From: Alphaproteobacteria bacterium
GTDB lineage: Bacteria; Myxococcota_A; UBA796; GCA-2862545
Length of the DNA: 64,000 bases
Direction of reading: 5' to 3'
NCBI GenBank assembly: GCA_020632875.1
Contig: JACKET010000006.1
Coordinates: forward strand, 62,001 to 126,000
Shown: one piece after another, positions 9,582-17,657 of the stretch
How the letters are laid out: each line of letters opens with the position of its first letter
Numbering within the stretch: position 1 is the stretch's first letter
Notes under the pieces: model-generated
Told to the model about the DNA's origin: nothing
Databases searched by the model: none
What the model saw: the letters and a program-made list of their open reading frames with translations, nothing else
Made by a program: the position numbers and the translations under genes

Positions 9582-10693
9582 CAGCGATGCAGCTCCATCG
9601 CGTCCTTCCCGCCCTGGAGGAAGCCGACCCAGTCGCCGCCCTGCTCCTTGGCGCGCTTCTCGACGACGGCGTGCCAGAACTTGTTCATGACGCTCACGTC
9701 CTCCGGGACGCGCCGCACGAGCGTGCCGACCAGCGAGCTGGCGAGGAACTCCGGCGCGAGCGTGGCCTCGCCGAAGAACTGGCCGTGCAGGATGGCGTCT
9801 TCGACGACGCCGATCTGCTCGGCGGTGGAGAGCGCGGACTCGAGCCGCTCATCGTCGCTCGACGCGTTCTGCGCGGCGACGCGGAGGTCGGCGAAGGTCT
9901 GGAGCAGCACGTCGAGCAGGGCGGGCGGCAGATCGACGTCGAACTGGTTCCGCGCGAGGAGGTCCTTCACGCGGAACTCGACGATCGACTTCTCGGCCTT
10001 CTTGTTCGTGACGACGGGGATGGTGACGAAGTTGAAGCGGCGCTTGAGCGCGCTCGAGAGGTCGTTCACGCCGCGGTCGCGGCTGTTCGCGGTCGCGATG
10101 ATGTTGAAGCCGGGCTTCGCGAACACGACGTTGTCGTCGTCGAGCTCGGGGATGGTGACGTACTTCTCGGACAGGATGCTGATCAGCGCGTCCTGCACGT
10201 CGCTCGTGCACCGGGTGAGCTCTTCGAAGCGCCCGAGGTTGCCGGCCTGCATCGCGCTCATGATGGGCGACGGGATCATCGAGTCGCGGGACTGCCCCTT
10301 GCCGATGACCTCGGCGACGTTCCACGCGTACTTGATGTGGTCTTCGGTCGTGCCCGCCGTGCCCTGGACGACCTGGGTGCTGTCCCGGCACACCGCGGCC
10401 GCGAGTAGCTCGGCCAGCCAGGACTTTCCGGTCCCGGGGTCGCCGATGAGCAGGAGCCCGCGGTCGGACGCGAGCGTCACGATGGCCTTCTCGACGAGCG
10501 CGGCGGGGCCGAACCACTTCTGGGGCACCTCGCGCGCGAGCCCGTCGCGGGGGCGGCTCCCGAGGACGAACACGCGGACGAGCTTCGGCGACAGGCGCCA
10601 CGAGAACGGCTTCCTCCCGTCGTCGATCGACTCGAGCCAGTCGAGCTCGTCGGCGTACTTGATCTCTGCGGGGGCACGCAGCTGTTCGGACAT
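9581..10693 (-). CDS. MoxR-type AAA+ ATPase
   Basis: A 370-residue ATPase with Walker A GDPGTGKS at 84-91, a later acidic/Walker B region, and the sensor segment FNIIATANSRDRGVNDLSSALKRRF near 205-230 that also supplies the likely arginine finger. The family works as hexameric chaperone-like machines with a partner vWA protein (compare RavA-ViaA and CbbQ-CbbO). Here the vWA gene lies immediately upstream, with 16 bases between them, and the DUF5682 gene overlaps the 3' end. An AGGAG lies just before the ATG. The N-terminal ~55 residues before the AAA core are an extension that could bind a partner. Operon position makes it the likely motor of the system. Confidence 0.93.
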   Translation of the reverse strand: MSEQLRAPAEIKYADELDWLESIDDGRKPFSWRLSPKLVRVFVLGSRPRDGLAREVPQKWFGPAALVEKAIVTLASDRGLLLIGDPGTGKSWLAELLAAAVCRDSTQVVQGTAGTTEDHIKYAWNVAEVIGKGQSRDSMIPSPIMSAMQAGNLGRFEELTRCTSDVQDALISILSEKYVTIPELDDDNVVFAKPGFNIIATANSRDRGVNDLSSALKRRFNFVTIPVVTNKKAEKSIVEFRVKDLLARNQFDVDLPPALLDVLLQTFADLRVAAQNASSDDERLESALSTAEQIGVVEDAILHGQFFGEATLAPEFLASSLVGTLVRRVPEDVSVMNKFWHAVVEKRAKEQGGDWVGFLQGGKDAMELHR

Positions 10694-10709
10694 GGGGGCT
10701 CCTGTCGCT

Positions 10710-12080
10710 TCAGTTCAGCGCGGACTTGAGTTCGCGGATGAGGGTCTTGAGGCTGCCGGACAGCACGGGGGTGCCGAGCGCCTTGAGCTCCTGGCGGAAC
10801 CAGGCGTCGACGCTGAAGTACCCGGAGCTGCTCACGGACCCGACGGGGATGTACTTCACGCCGGCCCGCACGAGCTGGGTGAACCACGGCATCAGGTCGC
10901 GGTTGTCGTAGAAGTCGGAGATCCACACGACGACGGTGTTCTTCGGATCGGTGATCTTGCCCTGCACGTGGGGGATGGCGCAGGTGCCGTCGGTGCCGCC
11001 GCCGAGGGTCGTGCGGAGGAGGACCTCGAACGGATCGGTCACCCACGGCGTGAGGTCGAGCGCCTGGGTGTCGTACGCGACGAGGTGGGCGTCGACCTTC
11101 GGCAGGCCCGCGAAGATGGACGCGAGGATGGTGCAGTTGACCATCGCGGGCACCATCGAGCCGGACTGGTCGACCACGACGACGAGCCGCGTCTTGTTCA
11201 GCTTCTTCGCGCGGTGGTGGTAGTGCAGGCGGTCGACGTAGAGCCTCCCGGACTTCGGGTCCCAGTTCGTGAGGTTGGCCCAGATCGTCCGCTTCAGGTC
11301 GAGGTTCCGGAAGATCCGCTTCGGTGGGACGGAGCGGTCGAGCTCACCCGTCGCGGTGCTGGCGACCTCGCGCGCGAGCACGTCGCCGAGCTCCTTCACG
11401 AAGCGGTGGATGAGGTCCTTCGCGTGCTTCAGCGCGGGCCCGGTGAGGTGGTCCTTGTCGCGGAGGAGCTGCTCGGTGAGCGCCATCGAGGGGGTGAGCT
11501 TCGCGGCGAGCTTCGCGTCGGCGAGCACCTCGCGCAGCTTCATCCGATCGATGAGGCGCTTCTCGATGCCGCGCAGGCCGGCCTGGATCTCGGGCTCGCT
11601 CATCAGCCCGCCGCCGCGCGCGATCTCGTCGAGCGCCTCCTGCACGTCGCCTTCGGTGGCCTCGGGGCCGCCGCCGGTTCCCTGCCCGCGCATCAGGCCG
11701 CCCGGGCGGTACCCGCTGGCCTTCTCGAACGTGCGGACGTCGGCGAGCCACTGGCTGTACTCCTCGGCGCTGACGGACTCGCCGCCCACGTTGCCGAACA
11801 CGTTGAGCACGGACTTCAGGTAGAGCATGGTGCGCTTCAGGGCTTCGTCTTCGGGCAGCGCTTCGCCCTCGACGGGGAGGGCGAGCAGCGGCTCGAGCGA
11901 CGGGTCGCGCTTAAGCACCTGGTCGACGCTCGCGCGGGAGTCGCCGAGCAGCGCGGGCAGCCCGAGATCCTTCAGGACCTCGCGGTGCACGCGGTCGACG
12001 CCCTCGACCTGCGCCTCGTCGCCGAGCGCGGCGATCAGCGTGCGCCAGTACGCGAACTGCCGGCGGGCCTCGGCGTTCAT
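10710..12080 (-). CDS. vWA-domain protein (CoxE/ViaA-like) partner of MoxR
   Basis: A 456-residue protein. The N-terminal ~290 residues are helical and charged and include a Gly-rich stretch (GLMRGQGTGGGPEATEG). The C-terminal part is a von Willebrand A domain: the strand RLVVVVDQSGSM (~residues 297-308) contains the DxSxS metal-ion-dependent adhesion motif, followed by LGGGTDGTCAI with the conserved Thr and WISDFYD with the last Asp. Such proteins link metal-dependent client binding to a MoxR ATPase. The ATG at 12080 forms an ATGA overlap with the stop of the upstream gene, so an earlier in-frame start is unnecessary. It is probably cytoplasmic. Confidence 0.92.
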   Translation of the reverse strand: MNAEARRQFAYWRTLIAALGDEAQVEGVDRVHREVLKDLGLPALLGDSRASVDQVLKRDPSLEPLLALPVEGEALPEDEALKRTMLYLKSVLNVFGNVGGESVSAEEYSQWLADVRTFEKASGYRPGGLMRGQGTGGGPEATEGDVQEALDEIARGGGLMSEPEIQAGLRGIEKRLIDRMKLREVLADAKLAAKLTPSMALTEQLLRDKDHLTGPALKHAKDLIHRFVKELGDVLAREVASTATGELDRSVPPKRIFRNLDLKRTIWANLTNWDPKSGRLYVDRLHYHHRAKKLNKTRLVVVVDQSGSMVPAMVNCTILASIFAGLPKVDAHLVAYDTQALDLTPWVTDPFEVLLRTTLGGGTDGTCAIPHVQGKITDPKNTVVVWISDFYDNRDLMPWFTQLVRAGVKYIPVGSVSSSGYFSVDAWFRQELKALGTPVLSGSLKTLIRELKSALN

Positions 12081-13381
12081 GCGCGCAACAGCTTCGATGC
12101 GCGCTCGCGCAGCACGTCGAGCGCGGGTGCCTTGACCTTCGCGGCCGCGGCGATGCCCTCGGCCGGCCCGAACACCTTCTTGCCCTTCCGCCCGGCGAGC
12201 GGCTGGAGCGAGAAGCCCTCGTCGTACCGCAGCAGCGCGACCATGGCGTCGGAGCTGTCGATCTCGGGCGGGTCGTAGTCGGAGTAGTGGCTGACGCGCG
12301 TGAGATCGACGGCGAGCCCGTCGAGCACGCGGTCGGTCACGGCGATGCCGCTGTACACGACGGGCACGGCGACCTGCAGCGGGTGCCGATCGCGTGGGGC
12401 CGGCGCCACGAGCAGCGCGCCGGAGAGGTCGACGGCGAACGGATCGACGGCGGCCCCCACGCTCACGGAGCCGTCCCACACGAGGTCTCCGGTCGACCAG
12501 AGCGTCATCCCCGAGACCGCGAGGGCCTTCGGCGTGGCGAGGGCCTCGACGAGCTCGGGTGCGATGGGGCGCACGAGGTTCCAGATCTCCTCGCCGGCCA
12601 CCGCGTCGACCTTCCAGGCCGTCAGCGTCGTGCGGACCAGGCGCTTCGCGCCGCCCTCTTCGAGCAGCCCGTGCACGACGAGCGACACGACGTGGTCGTG
12701 GTGCCGGATGTCGGCGCCGAGCACGGTGAGCGTGCCGCTGACCGCCCGCGAGGTCGGGACCTCGGGCAGGGCGTACGTGCCGAGCAGGCACCGCGACCAC
12801 AGGTCGGCCCAGCGGCGCAGCGGCGGATCCGCGATGGCCGAGGTGGGCGCGTGGTCGAGCAGCTCGTTCGCGAAGCCCGTCAGCACGGCCGCGAGCCCGC
12901 CCATCGCGCCGTGGGCCTGGATGCCTTCGAGGGTCGCCATCACGGGCACGATGGTCGCGTTGTCGAGCTGGCACAGCCCGGCGAGCGCGAGCTCGACGAG
13001 CCACTGGCGGGCGCTCTCCATCCGGACCGCCACCTCGGGGCCCGGCGTGGGCGCGGCCGAGACCTCGGGCTCTTCGAGCGTCAGGCCCTGCCGCGCGGCG
13101 AGCACGGCGAGCACCGCGTCGGCCCGCGCCCCCTCGAGCGAAGCGCGCGCGGCTGCGAGGGCGGCGAGGTGGTGCGCGAGCAGCTCGCCGCGACCGAGCG
13201 CGGCGACGGCTTCGGAGACCGTCGGACCCAGCGGCGTGCCGGTGAACGCCGCGGCGAGATCCCCGAGCCGGGCGGACTGATCGGGGGTGAGGCGCGCGAA
13301 CCCCGCACCCAGCACGGCGTCGAGGCCGGCGGTGAGACCGGCGGCCTCGGCGACGCCCGCGGGCAGCTCCGGCGCGCTCAT
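12077..13381 (-). CDS. Unrecognised 434-residue protein in MoxR-vWA-SWIM operon
   Basis: I do not recognise this protein. It begins with an Ala/Leu-rich helical half (to about residue 190) and ends with a beta-rich half. That half includes TLTVLGADIRHHDHVVSLVVHGLLEEGG, VPVVYSGIAVTDRVLDGL and HYSDYDPPEIDSS. No cysteine cluster, Walker motif, signal peptide or membrane segment stands out. The start ATG overlaps the SWIM gene stop and its own stop overlaps the vWA start, both as ATGA, so stoichiometric production with both neighbours is expected. In related operons of other phyla this slot often holds a DUF5691 protein; I cannot match this sequence to that family, so it may be a lineage-specific replacement. 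Confidence 0.85.
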   Translation of the reverse strand: MSAPELPAGVAEAAGLTAGLDAVLGAGFARLTPDQSARLGDLAAAFTGTPLGPTVSEAVAALGRGELLAHHLAALAAARASLEGARADAVLAVLAARQGLTLEEPEVSAAPTPGPEVAVRMESARQWLVELALAGLCQLDNATIVPVMATLEGIQAHGAMGGLAAVLTGFANELLDHAPTSAIADPPLRRWADLWSRCLLGTYALPEVPTSRAVSGTLTVLGADIRHHDHVVSLVVHGLLEEGGAKRLVRTTLTAWKVDAVAGEEIWNLVRPIAPELVEALATPKALAVSGMTLWSTGDLVWDGSVSVGAAVDPFAVDLSGALLVAPAPRDRHPLQVAVPVVYSGIAVTDRVLDGLAVDLTRVSHYSDYDPPEIDSSDAMVALLRYDEGFSLQPLAGRKGKKVFGPAEGIAAAAKVKAPALDVLRERASKLLRA

Positions 13382-13839
13382 CCGGTCACGAACCAGGCCA
13401 TGTCGGGCCTGGGCTCTGCAGAGGCGGGGAGCTCGACGTAGCGCAGGTAGTCGAGGAACCGCGCGAACACCTCGCCCGACTCGACCTTCTCCTTCGTGCC
13501 GCCGAGCTGGCCGATGATGCCCCAGGCGCTGGTCTGCTCCTCGGGCAGCCCGAGGTACCGCGCGACCCGCTCGGCGCCGTACTGGTCGATGGCGTTCGAC
13601 ACCATCTCGGCGATGTGCTTGCAGCCCCCGCCGCCGAGACCCCCGCAGGGACGGTTGTTGTTCGTGCTGCAGTAGTAGTTCCCGGTGCCCGCCTGGATGA
13701 GCGAGACGTACACGCGGTGGATGTCGGAGCCGCTGCTCACGACGCCCTGCAGGCGCCCGTCGAACAGCTCCACGAAGGGGACCTTCTGGAGCTTTCGCTT
13801 CTTGGGCTTCGGACGGGGGTGGGGCACGAAGCTGCTCAA
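13378..13839 (-). CDS. SWIM zinc-finger protein
   Basis: A 153-residue protein and first gene of the operon. The SWIM motif is Cys57, Cys65, Cys73, His75 (YYCSTNNN, PCGG, GGCKH), the CxnCx(n)CxH arrangement of this DNA- or protein-binding finger. A Lys/Arg/Pro-rich N-terminus (HPRPKPKKRKLQK) adds positive charge. The start is a TTG at 13839 with GGAGG six bases upstream; no better in-frame start is visible. The stop overlaps the next gene as ATGA. In this operon it is the obvious candidate for target recognition or autoregulation. The 108 bp between it and the divergent zinc-finger gene at 13948 should hold the operon promoter. Confidence 0.88.
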   Translation of the reverse strand: MSSFVPHPRPKPKKRKLQKVPFVELFDGRLQGVVSSGSDIHRVYVSLIQAGTGNYYCSTNNNRPCGGLGGGGCKHIAEMVSNAIDQYGAERVARYLGLPEEQTSAWGIIGQLGGTKEKVESGEVFARFLDYLRYVELPASAEPRPDMAWFVTG

Positions 13840-13947
13840 CCGGACCTCCAGCGAGGCCGGCGACGCTACACCGGGCTGGACCGGGGATCCAGGGGCGGCG
13901 GTCTGGCATGATGCGTCACGGACGCGCGGTCGGGCCGGAGGTCTTCA

Positions 13948-14373
13948 GTGCAGCGAATCGAAGTCGAGGCCATCGCGCCGCTGGTCGAGCAGGGGAACGG
14001 CGCCTACGCCAGCTTCGGCTGGATCGGCGGTCTGACGCGCTGGTGGACGGTGAAGGACGGCGTGACGCGGCTCGCGGTGGAGCCGACGGGGCGGTCGGGG
14101 CTGCGCATCACCCGCACGTTCGTCGACGATCTCGGCGACCGCGACCCGTGGTCCGAGACGGTGGTCGAGACCTGGCCCGACGGAGCCCGCCGCGACGCGA
14201 GGATGCGGGACGTGATGCGCGAAGGCGTGCAGATCTTCGCGATACCGCGCCTCTGCTGCTCGTTCTGCGGAAAGGCGTCCACCGAGGTGAAGAAGCTCAT
14301 CGCGGGGCCGAGTGTGTACATCTGCGACGAGTGCGTGGCGCTGTGCAACGAGATCCTGGCCGTACAGACCTGA
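13948..14373 (+). CDS. Stand-alone ClpX-type C4 zinc-finger protein
   Basis: A 141-residue protein. The C-terminal ~40 residues (CCSFCGKASTEVKKLIAGP, then ICDECVALCNEIL) match the zinc-binding domain at the N-terminus of the ClpX unfoldase, with two CxxC pairs. No AAA domain follows; the protein stops after AVQT. The N-terminal ~100 residues are of unknown fold with WW and GRSGLRITRTFVDD segments. In ClpX this domain dimerises and binds adaptors and substrates. A protein carrying it alone could act as an adaptor or decoy for ClpXP or as a substrate-delivery module. The GTG start has GGAGG at 13937-13941. It diverges from the SWIM-MoxR operon, so the two share a regulatory region. Confidence 0.82.
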   Translation: MQRIEVEAIAPLVEQGNGAYASFGWIGGLTRWWTVKDGVTRLAVEPTGRSGLRITRTFVDDLGDRDPWSETVVETWPDGARRDARMRDVMREGVQIFAIPRLCCSFCGKASTEVKKLIAGPSVYICDECVALCNEILAVQT

Positions 14374-14457
14374 GGATCGCCCGTCTGGGGGCCTTCGGTG
14401 GGCGGATGTGGATTCTCGCGTCAGATTCGCGAGCGCCGCGCGACTACCCCTGACGAG

Positions 14458-14937
14458 ATGCCCACCTACGACCACATCGCCTCCACCTACGGCCCCGCGA
14501 TCGAGCGCCTGGCCCGCGGCTACGAGCTCGATCCCGAGCGTCGGCGCGAGCTCGTCCAGGACGTGCACGTCGCGCTGTGGCGCAGCCTCGGCTCGTTCGA
14601 CGGGCGTTGCTCCGAGCGCACCTGGGTGTACCGCGTCGCCCACAACGTCGGGTGCTCCCACGTGCGCACGGCGAAGCGGGCGGTGGCCGAGGTGACGCTC
14701 GAAGAGCACGGCACCACCGCGTCGTTCGAGGCCGAGCTGGCCAGGCGGCAGGGGGTGCAGCGGGCCCTGGCCCTGGTGCACGCGCTGCGTCCGCTCGACC
14801 GGCAGATCGTGCTGTCGTGGCTCGACGGCCTCGAGGTCGCGGAGATCGCCGACGTCACCGGGCTCTCGGCGGCCAACGTGTCCACCCGGCTCTACCGGGC
14901 GAAGGCGCTGCTGCGGCGCCGTGGAGGGGAGGGATGA
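14458..14937 (+). CDS. ECF-type RNA polymerase sigma factor
   Basis: A 159-residue extracytoplasmic-function sigma factor. Region 2 includes LVQDVHVALWRSLGSFDGRCSERTWVYRVAHNV, and region 4 includes LDRQIVLSWLDGLEVAEIADVTGLSAANVSTRLYRAKALL. I chose ATG 14458 (MPTYDHIAST) because the region-2 homology begins just after it; upstream in-frame GTGs would add unlike residues. The stop codon overlaps the next ATG (ATGA), tying it to a membrane protein and an M23 peptidase. This gives a three-gene unit in which the membrane protein is the likely anti-sigma factor or sensor and the peptidase a plausible regulon effector. Confidence 0.9.
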   Translation: MPTYDHIASTYGPAIERLARGYELDPERRRELVQDVHVALWRSLGSFDGRCSERTWVYRVAHNVGCSHVRTAKRAVAEVTLEEHGTTASFEAELARRQGVQRALALVHALRPLDRQIVLSWLDGLEVAEIADVTGLSAANVSTRLYRAKALLRRRGGEG

Positions 14938-15470
14938 CCGACGATCTCGACGCGCTGCGCGATGCGTGGGCCGACCAGACGGTCGACGGACGGCGCTTCT
15001 CCGAAGACGAGCTGCGCGCCCGCGGGCAGGCCTTCGAGCGCACGATCCGGCGGCGGAACCTGCGGGAGCTCGTCGCGGCGGCCTTCGTCGTGGCGACGTT
15101 CGGCTACGCGGCGGTGGTGCGGGATCTGCCGTTCGCGCGGGTCGGGAGCGTGCTCTGCGTGCTCGGGGCGCTCCGGGTGGCGTGGGTGATCTGGACGCGC
15201 GCGTCGCCGCCGCGGCCGGATGGCTCCGTGGACGGGCGCACCTGGCTCGTGTCCGAGCTCACGCGACAGCGCGACCTGCTGCGGGACGTTTGGCGCTGGT
15301 ACCTCGGCCCGCTCGTGCCGGGCCTCGTGGTGCTCCCGCTCGACCGCGAGGCGTCGGATCTGTGGTGGCTCTACGGCATCTTCGCCGTGGTGTTCGCCGG
15401 GGTGCACGCGCTCAACCGCATGGCGGCGCGGGCCATCGACCGGGAGATCGGGGAGGTGAGGGATGCGTAG
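14934..15470 (+). CDS. Membrane protein, probable anti-sigma factor or sensor
   Basis: A 178-residue protein with an N-terminal cytoplasmic segment of ~45 residues (TDDLDALRDAWADQ, RARGQAFERTIRRRN) and about four hydrophobic helices (LVAAAFVVATFGYAAVV, VGSVLCVLGALRVAWVIW, LGPLVPGLVVLPL, WWLYGIFAVVFAGVHAL). No zinc-binding HxxxCxxC anti-sigma motif is present. Its ATGA-coupled position behind an ECF sigma gene is the main reason to suggest sigma sequestration. Its stop overlaps the next gene's start by eight bases. Confidence 0.78.
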   Translation: MTDDLDALRDAWADQTVDGRRFSEDELRARGQAFERTIRRRNLRELVAAAFVVATFGYAAVVRDLPFARVGSVLCVLGALRVAWVIWTRASPPRPDGSVDGRTWLVSELTRQRDLLRDVWRWYLGPLVPGLVVLPLDREASDLWWLYGIFAVVFAGVHALNRMAARAIDREIGEVRDA

Positions 15471-16368
15471 GGTTCTCGCGTACACGCCAGCTGCGCTCTG
15501 GGCGCTCGTGCTCGTCGTCCATCTCGCGGCGTTCGCGAAGGGCGGGCTGTTCCGGGTCATCGCGTGGCTGTTCCTCGAGCAGCTCGTGCCGCTGGGCTCG
15601 ATTCCGCTGCTGCTGGTGGCGCTGGGCGTCGCGGCGTTCCGGCGGGCCGTGGGCCCGGCGACGGGCGCCACGATCGCGGTCGCGCTGCTCGGCGCGCTGC
15701 CGGGCCTGGTGGGCTTCGGGCTCGTGCCGATGGCGTTCCCCGCGACCATCGAGGGCACCACGCCCCACGCGACGGTTCGCCTGCCGATGGACGCGCCGAT
15801 GGTCGTGGCGTGGGGCGGCGACACGCCGGCCACGAACTACCACGTCTCGGACCCGGGCCAGCGCTGGGCCTACGATCTGCTCGTCGAGCCCGCGGGCCAC
15901 GGCAGCGCGGACCTCGCGGCCTACGGCTGCTACGGCCAGCCCGTGCTGGCACCGGCGGCAGGGGTCGTCACCCACGCCGAGGACGGTCACCCCGAGCAGC
16001 GCCCCGACCAGTTCGCGCCGAACTACGAGGCCCCCGCGGGGAACTTCGTGTCGATCCGCCTCGAGACCGAGACCCACCTGGTGCTCGCGCATCTCCAGCC
16101 GGGCTCGGTGGCGGTGGCCGAAGGCGACACGGTCGTGGAGGGCCAGGTGCTGGGGCGGTGCGGGAACTCGGGGAACACGAGCGAGCCGCACGTCCACATC
16201 CACCACCAGCGCCAGGATCCGCACGACCTCGGGCTCCTCGGCGAGGGATTGCCGCTGTTCTTCCGCGACCACGACGGCCCGCCGATGCCGAAGGGCGGAA
16301 TCGCCGTCGAAGGCGAGTCCTTCCGGTTCACGGGGGATGTCGTGCGACACATGGGTCACACGCCCTGA
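15463..16368 (+). CDS. M23-family (LytM-like) metallopeptidase with membrane anchor
   Basis: A 301-residue protein. Three hydrophobic helices cover roughly residues 5-95. The rest is an M23 peptidase fold: NYHVSDPGQRWAYDL carries the first zinc ligands (His127 and Asp138), and PHVHIH (~244-249) carries the HxH motif. VLAPAAGVVTHAED and VVEGQVLGRCGNSGNTSEP are the usual beta-strand motifs. M23 enzymes cut peptidoglycan cross-bridges or, when degenerate, activate amidases. The catalytic residues here look intact. It is the last gene of the ECF sigma operon and is probably an envelope-stress effector acting in the periplasm. Confidence 0.87.
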   Translation: MRRVLAYTPAALWALVLVVHLAAFAKGGLFRVIAWLFLEQLVPLGSIPLLLVALGVAAFRRAVGPATGATIAVALLGALPGLVGFGLVPMAFPATIEGTTPHATVRLPMDAPMVVAWGGDTPATNYHVSDPGQRWAYDLLVEPAGHGSADLAAYGCYGQPVLAPAAGVVTHAEDGHPEQRPDQFAPNYEAPAGNFVSIRLETETHLVLAHLQPGSVAVAEGDTVVEGQVLGRCGNSGNTSEPHVHIHHQRQDPHDLGLLGEGLPLFFRDHDGPPMPKGGIAVEGESFRFTGDVVRHMGHTP

Positions 16369-16425
16369 GACGCTCGGGTAGGATGGCCGTTCGGAGCCAC
16401 GGAGCCCAGCTCGCGCGGGGCGGAC

Positions 16426-17319
16426 CTACGAAGCGGTCGCCGCGAACGCCTGCTCCATCGCATCCGCGACCGTGCGGACGGCAGGATGGCGCATGCGCCC
16501 TCGCGGCCCGACGAGGAACACCGGTGGGGGTGCGAACGACCAGCCCGGGAGGACGGGCACGAGCGTGCCCGCGCGCTCTCCGGCCCGGACCTCCTGCTCG
16601 GGGAGGATGCCGATCCCGAGCCCACCGTAGGTCGCTTCGGCCAGCACGCGTCCATCGTCGGCTTCGAAGCTCCCTGCGACCGGGACGCTCTCGCGGCGGC
16701 CGTCGAGGTGGTCGAGCACCCACCGATCCTCCGCCGCATCCGTGCGGTACCGAAGGGTCTCGTGGGTCGCGAGATCCGCCACGGTGTCGGGGGCGCCGCG
16801 CGAGGCCACGTAGGCTGGGGCGGCGCAGCACACCCACCGGAACACCCGCACCCTGCGGGCCACGAGGCCCGAGCGGTCGGGCAGCTCACCCACGAACACG
16901 GCGATGTCGGCCTCGTGGGTGGGCGGCAGGTCGCGCCGCGTCACCGACACCTGCACGCGGAGGTCTTCGTGGTGGGCCAGCAGGCTGCGGAACCGCGCGA
17001 GCAGCTCGGCGGTCACGGCGGATGCGGGCAGCCGGACGCGAACGGTGCCCGCGGGCTCGCGGTATTCCGCCAGCGTGCCCTCGAGTCGCGCGATCTGATC
17101 GAGCACCACGAGCGCCTGGCGGTAGCAGGCCTCGCCCGGCTCGGTGAGCGCGCAGCTGCGGGTGGTCCGCTGGACGAGCAGCACGCCCACCTCTTCCTCG
17201 AGCCGCGCCAGCCGGCGACTCGTGGCGTTCAGGCTCCAGTCGAGCCGTCGAGCTGCGCGGGTGAGCGAGCCCTCCTCGGCCACCGCGACGATGAGGGCCA
17301 GGTCGTCTCTCTCCATCAT
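16426..17319 (-). CDS. LysR-family transcriptional regulator
   Basis: A 297-residue LysR protein. The N-terminal winged helix-turn-helix (DLALIVAVAEEGSLTRAARRL, SLNATSRRLARLEEEVG, LLVQRTTRSCALTEPG) covers residues ~5-65. The effector-binding domain follows, with the usual FRSLLAHHEDLRVQV and GGLGIGILPE segments. It is divergent from the small DUF2892 protein at 17409, which is a likely target; the 89-bp intergenic region would contain the operator, but I cannot identify a convincing T-N11-A site. Confidence 0.92.
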   Translation of the reverse strand: MMERDDLALIVAVAEEGSLTRAARRLDWSLNATSRRLARLEEEVGVLLVQRTTRSCALTEPGEACYRQALVVLDQIARLEGTLAEYREPAGTVRVRLPASAVTAELLARFRSLLAHHEDLRVQVSVTRRDLPPTHEADIAVFVGELPDRSGLVARRVRVFRWVCCAAPAYVASRGAPDTVADLATHETLRYRTDAAEDRWVLDHLDGRRESVPVAGSFEADDGRVLAEATYGGLGIGILPEQEVRAGERAGTLVPVLPGWSFAPPPVFLVGPRGRMRHPAVRTVADAMEQAFAATAS

Positions 17320-17408
17320 GGCGTCTCGCGGGATTGTGAATGGCAGAACTCTACCCTGTCACGGGGAGAGTGGGGAGCGTACGAGAGAAGGGTCACCAGG
17401 AGGAAGTC

Positions 17409-17627
17409 ATGAATCTGCCCATCCCGAAGAACGTCGGTTCCATCGATCGCCTGGGGCGCGTGGTCGGGGGGACCGCACTCGCCGTCGGGCCCGTCGTCGC
17501 GGGTGTCGCGTGGCCGGTCGGCGTCGCGGTCGGTGTGTTCGGCGCGAGCATCGCCGTGTCGGGTCTGCTGGGACGCTGCAGCGTCTACCACCTGCTCGGC
17601 GTCTCCACCGCAGGCGAAGGGGACTGA
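17409..17627 (+). CDS. DUF2892 (YgaP-like) small membrane protein
   Basis: A 72-residue protein beginning MNLPIPKNVGSIDRLGRVV, then two hydrophobic segments (GTALAVGPVVAGVAWPVG and VAVGVFGASIAVSGLLGRC), ending with the CSVYHLLGVST motif. This is the DUF2892 inner-membrane family, whose members often accompany rhodanese or thiol-stress genes; function is unknown. The ATG at 17409 has AGGAGGA a few bases upstream. It diverges from the LysR gene. Confidence 0.85.
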   Translation: MNLPIPKNVGSIDRLGRVVGGTALAVGPVVAGVAWPVGVAVGVFGASIAVSGLLGRCSVYHLLGVSTAGEGD

Positions 17628-17628
17628 C

Positions 17629-17647
17629 GGCCAGCTCGGCGCTGGTC
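17629..17647. terminator. Possible hairpin between convergent genes
   Basis: GGCCAGC and GCTGGTC flank a five-base loop in the 30-bp gap between convergent genes ending at 17627 and 17658. One G-T wobble occurs in the stem and no T-run follows on either strand, so intrinsic termination is only a suggestion. Confidence 0.25.
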
Positions 17648-17657
17648 GGCCCGAGGG

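Noticed and set aside
6810..12278. Very long open frame on the plus strand opposite the MoxR operon
   Set aside because: It is antisense to five motif-bearing genes, rich in Arg/Gly/Leu, and shows no domain. It results from high GC with few stop codons.
17320..17408. LysR operator between the regulator and the DUF2892 gene
   Set aside because: No convincing T-N11-A dyad could be defined by eye.
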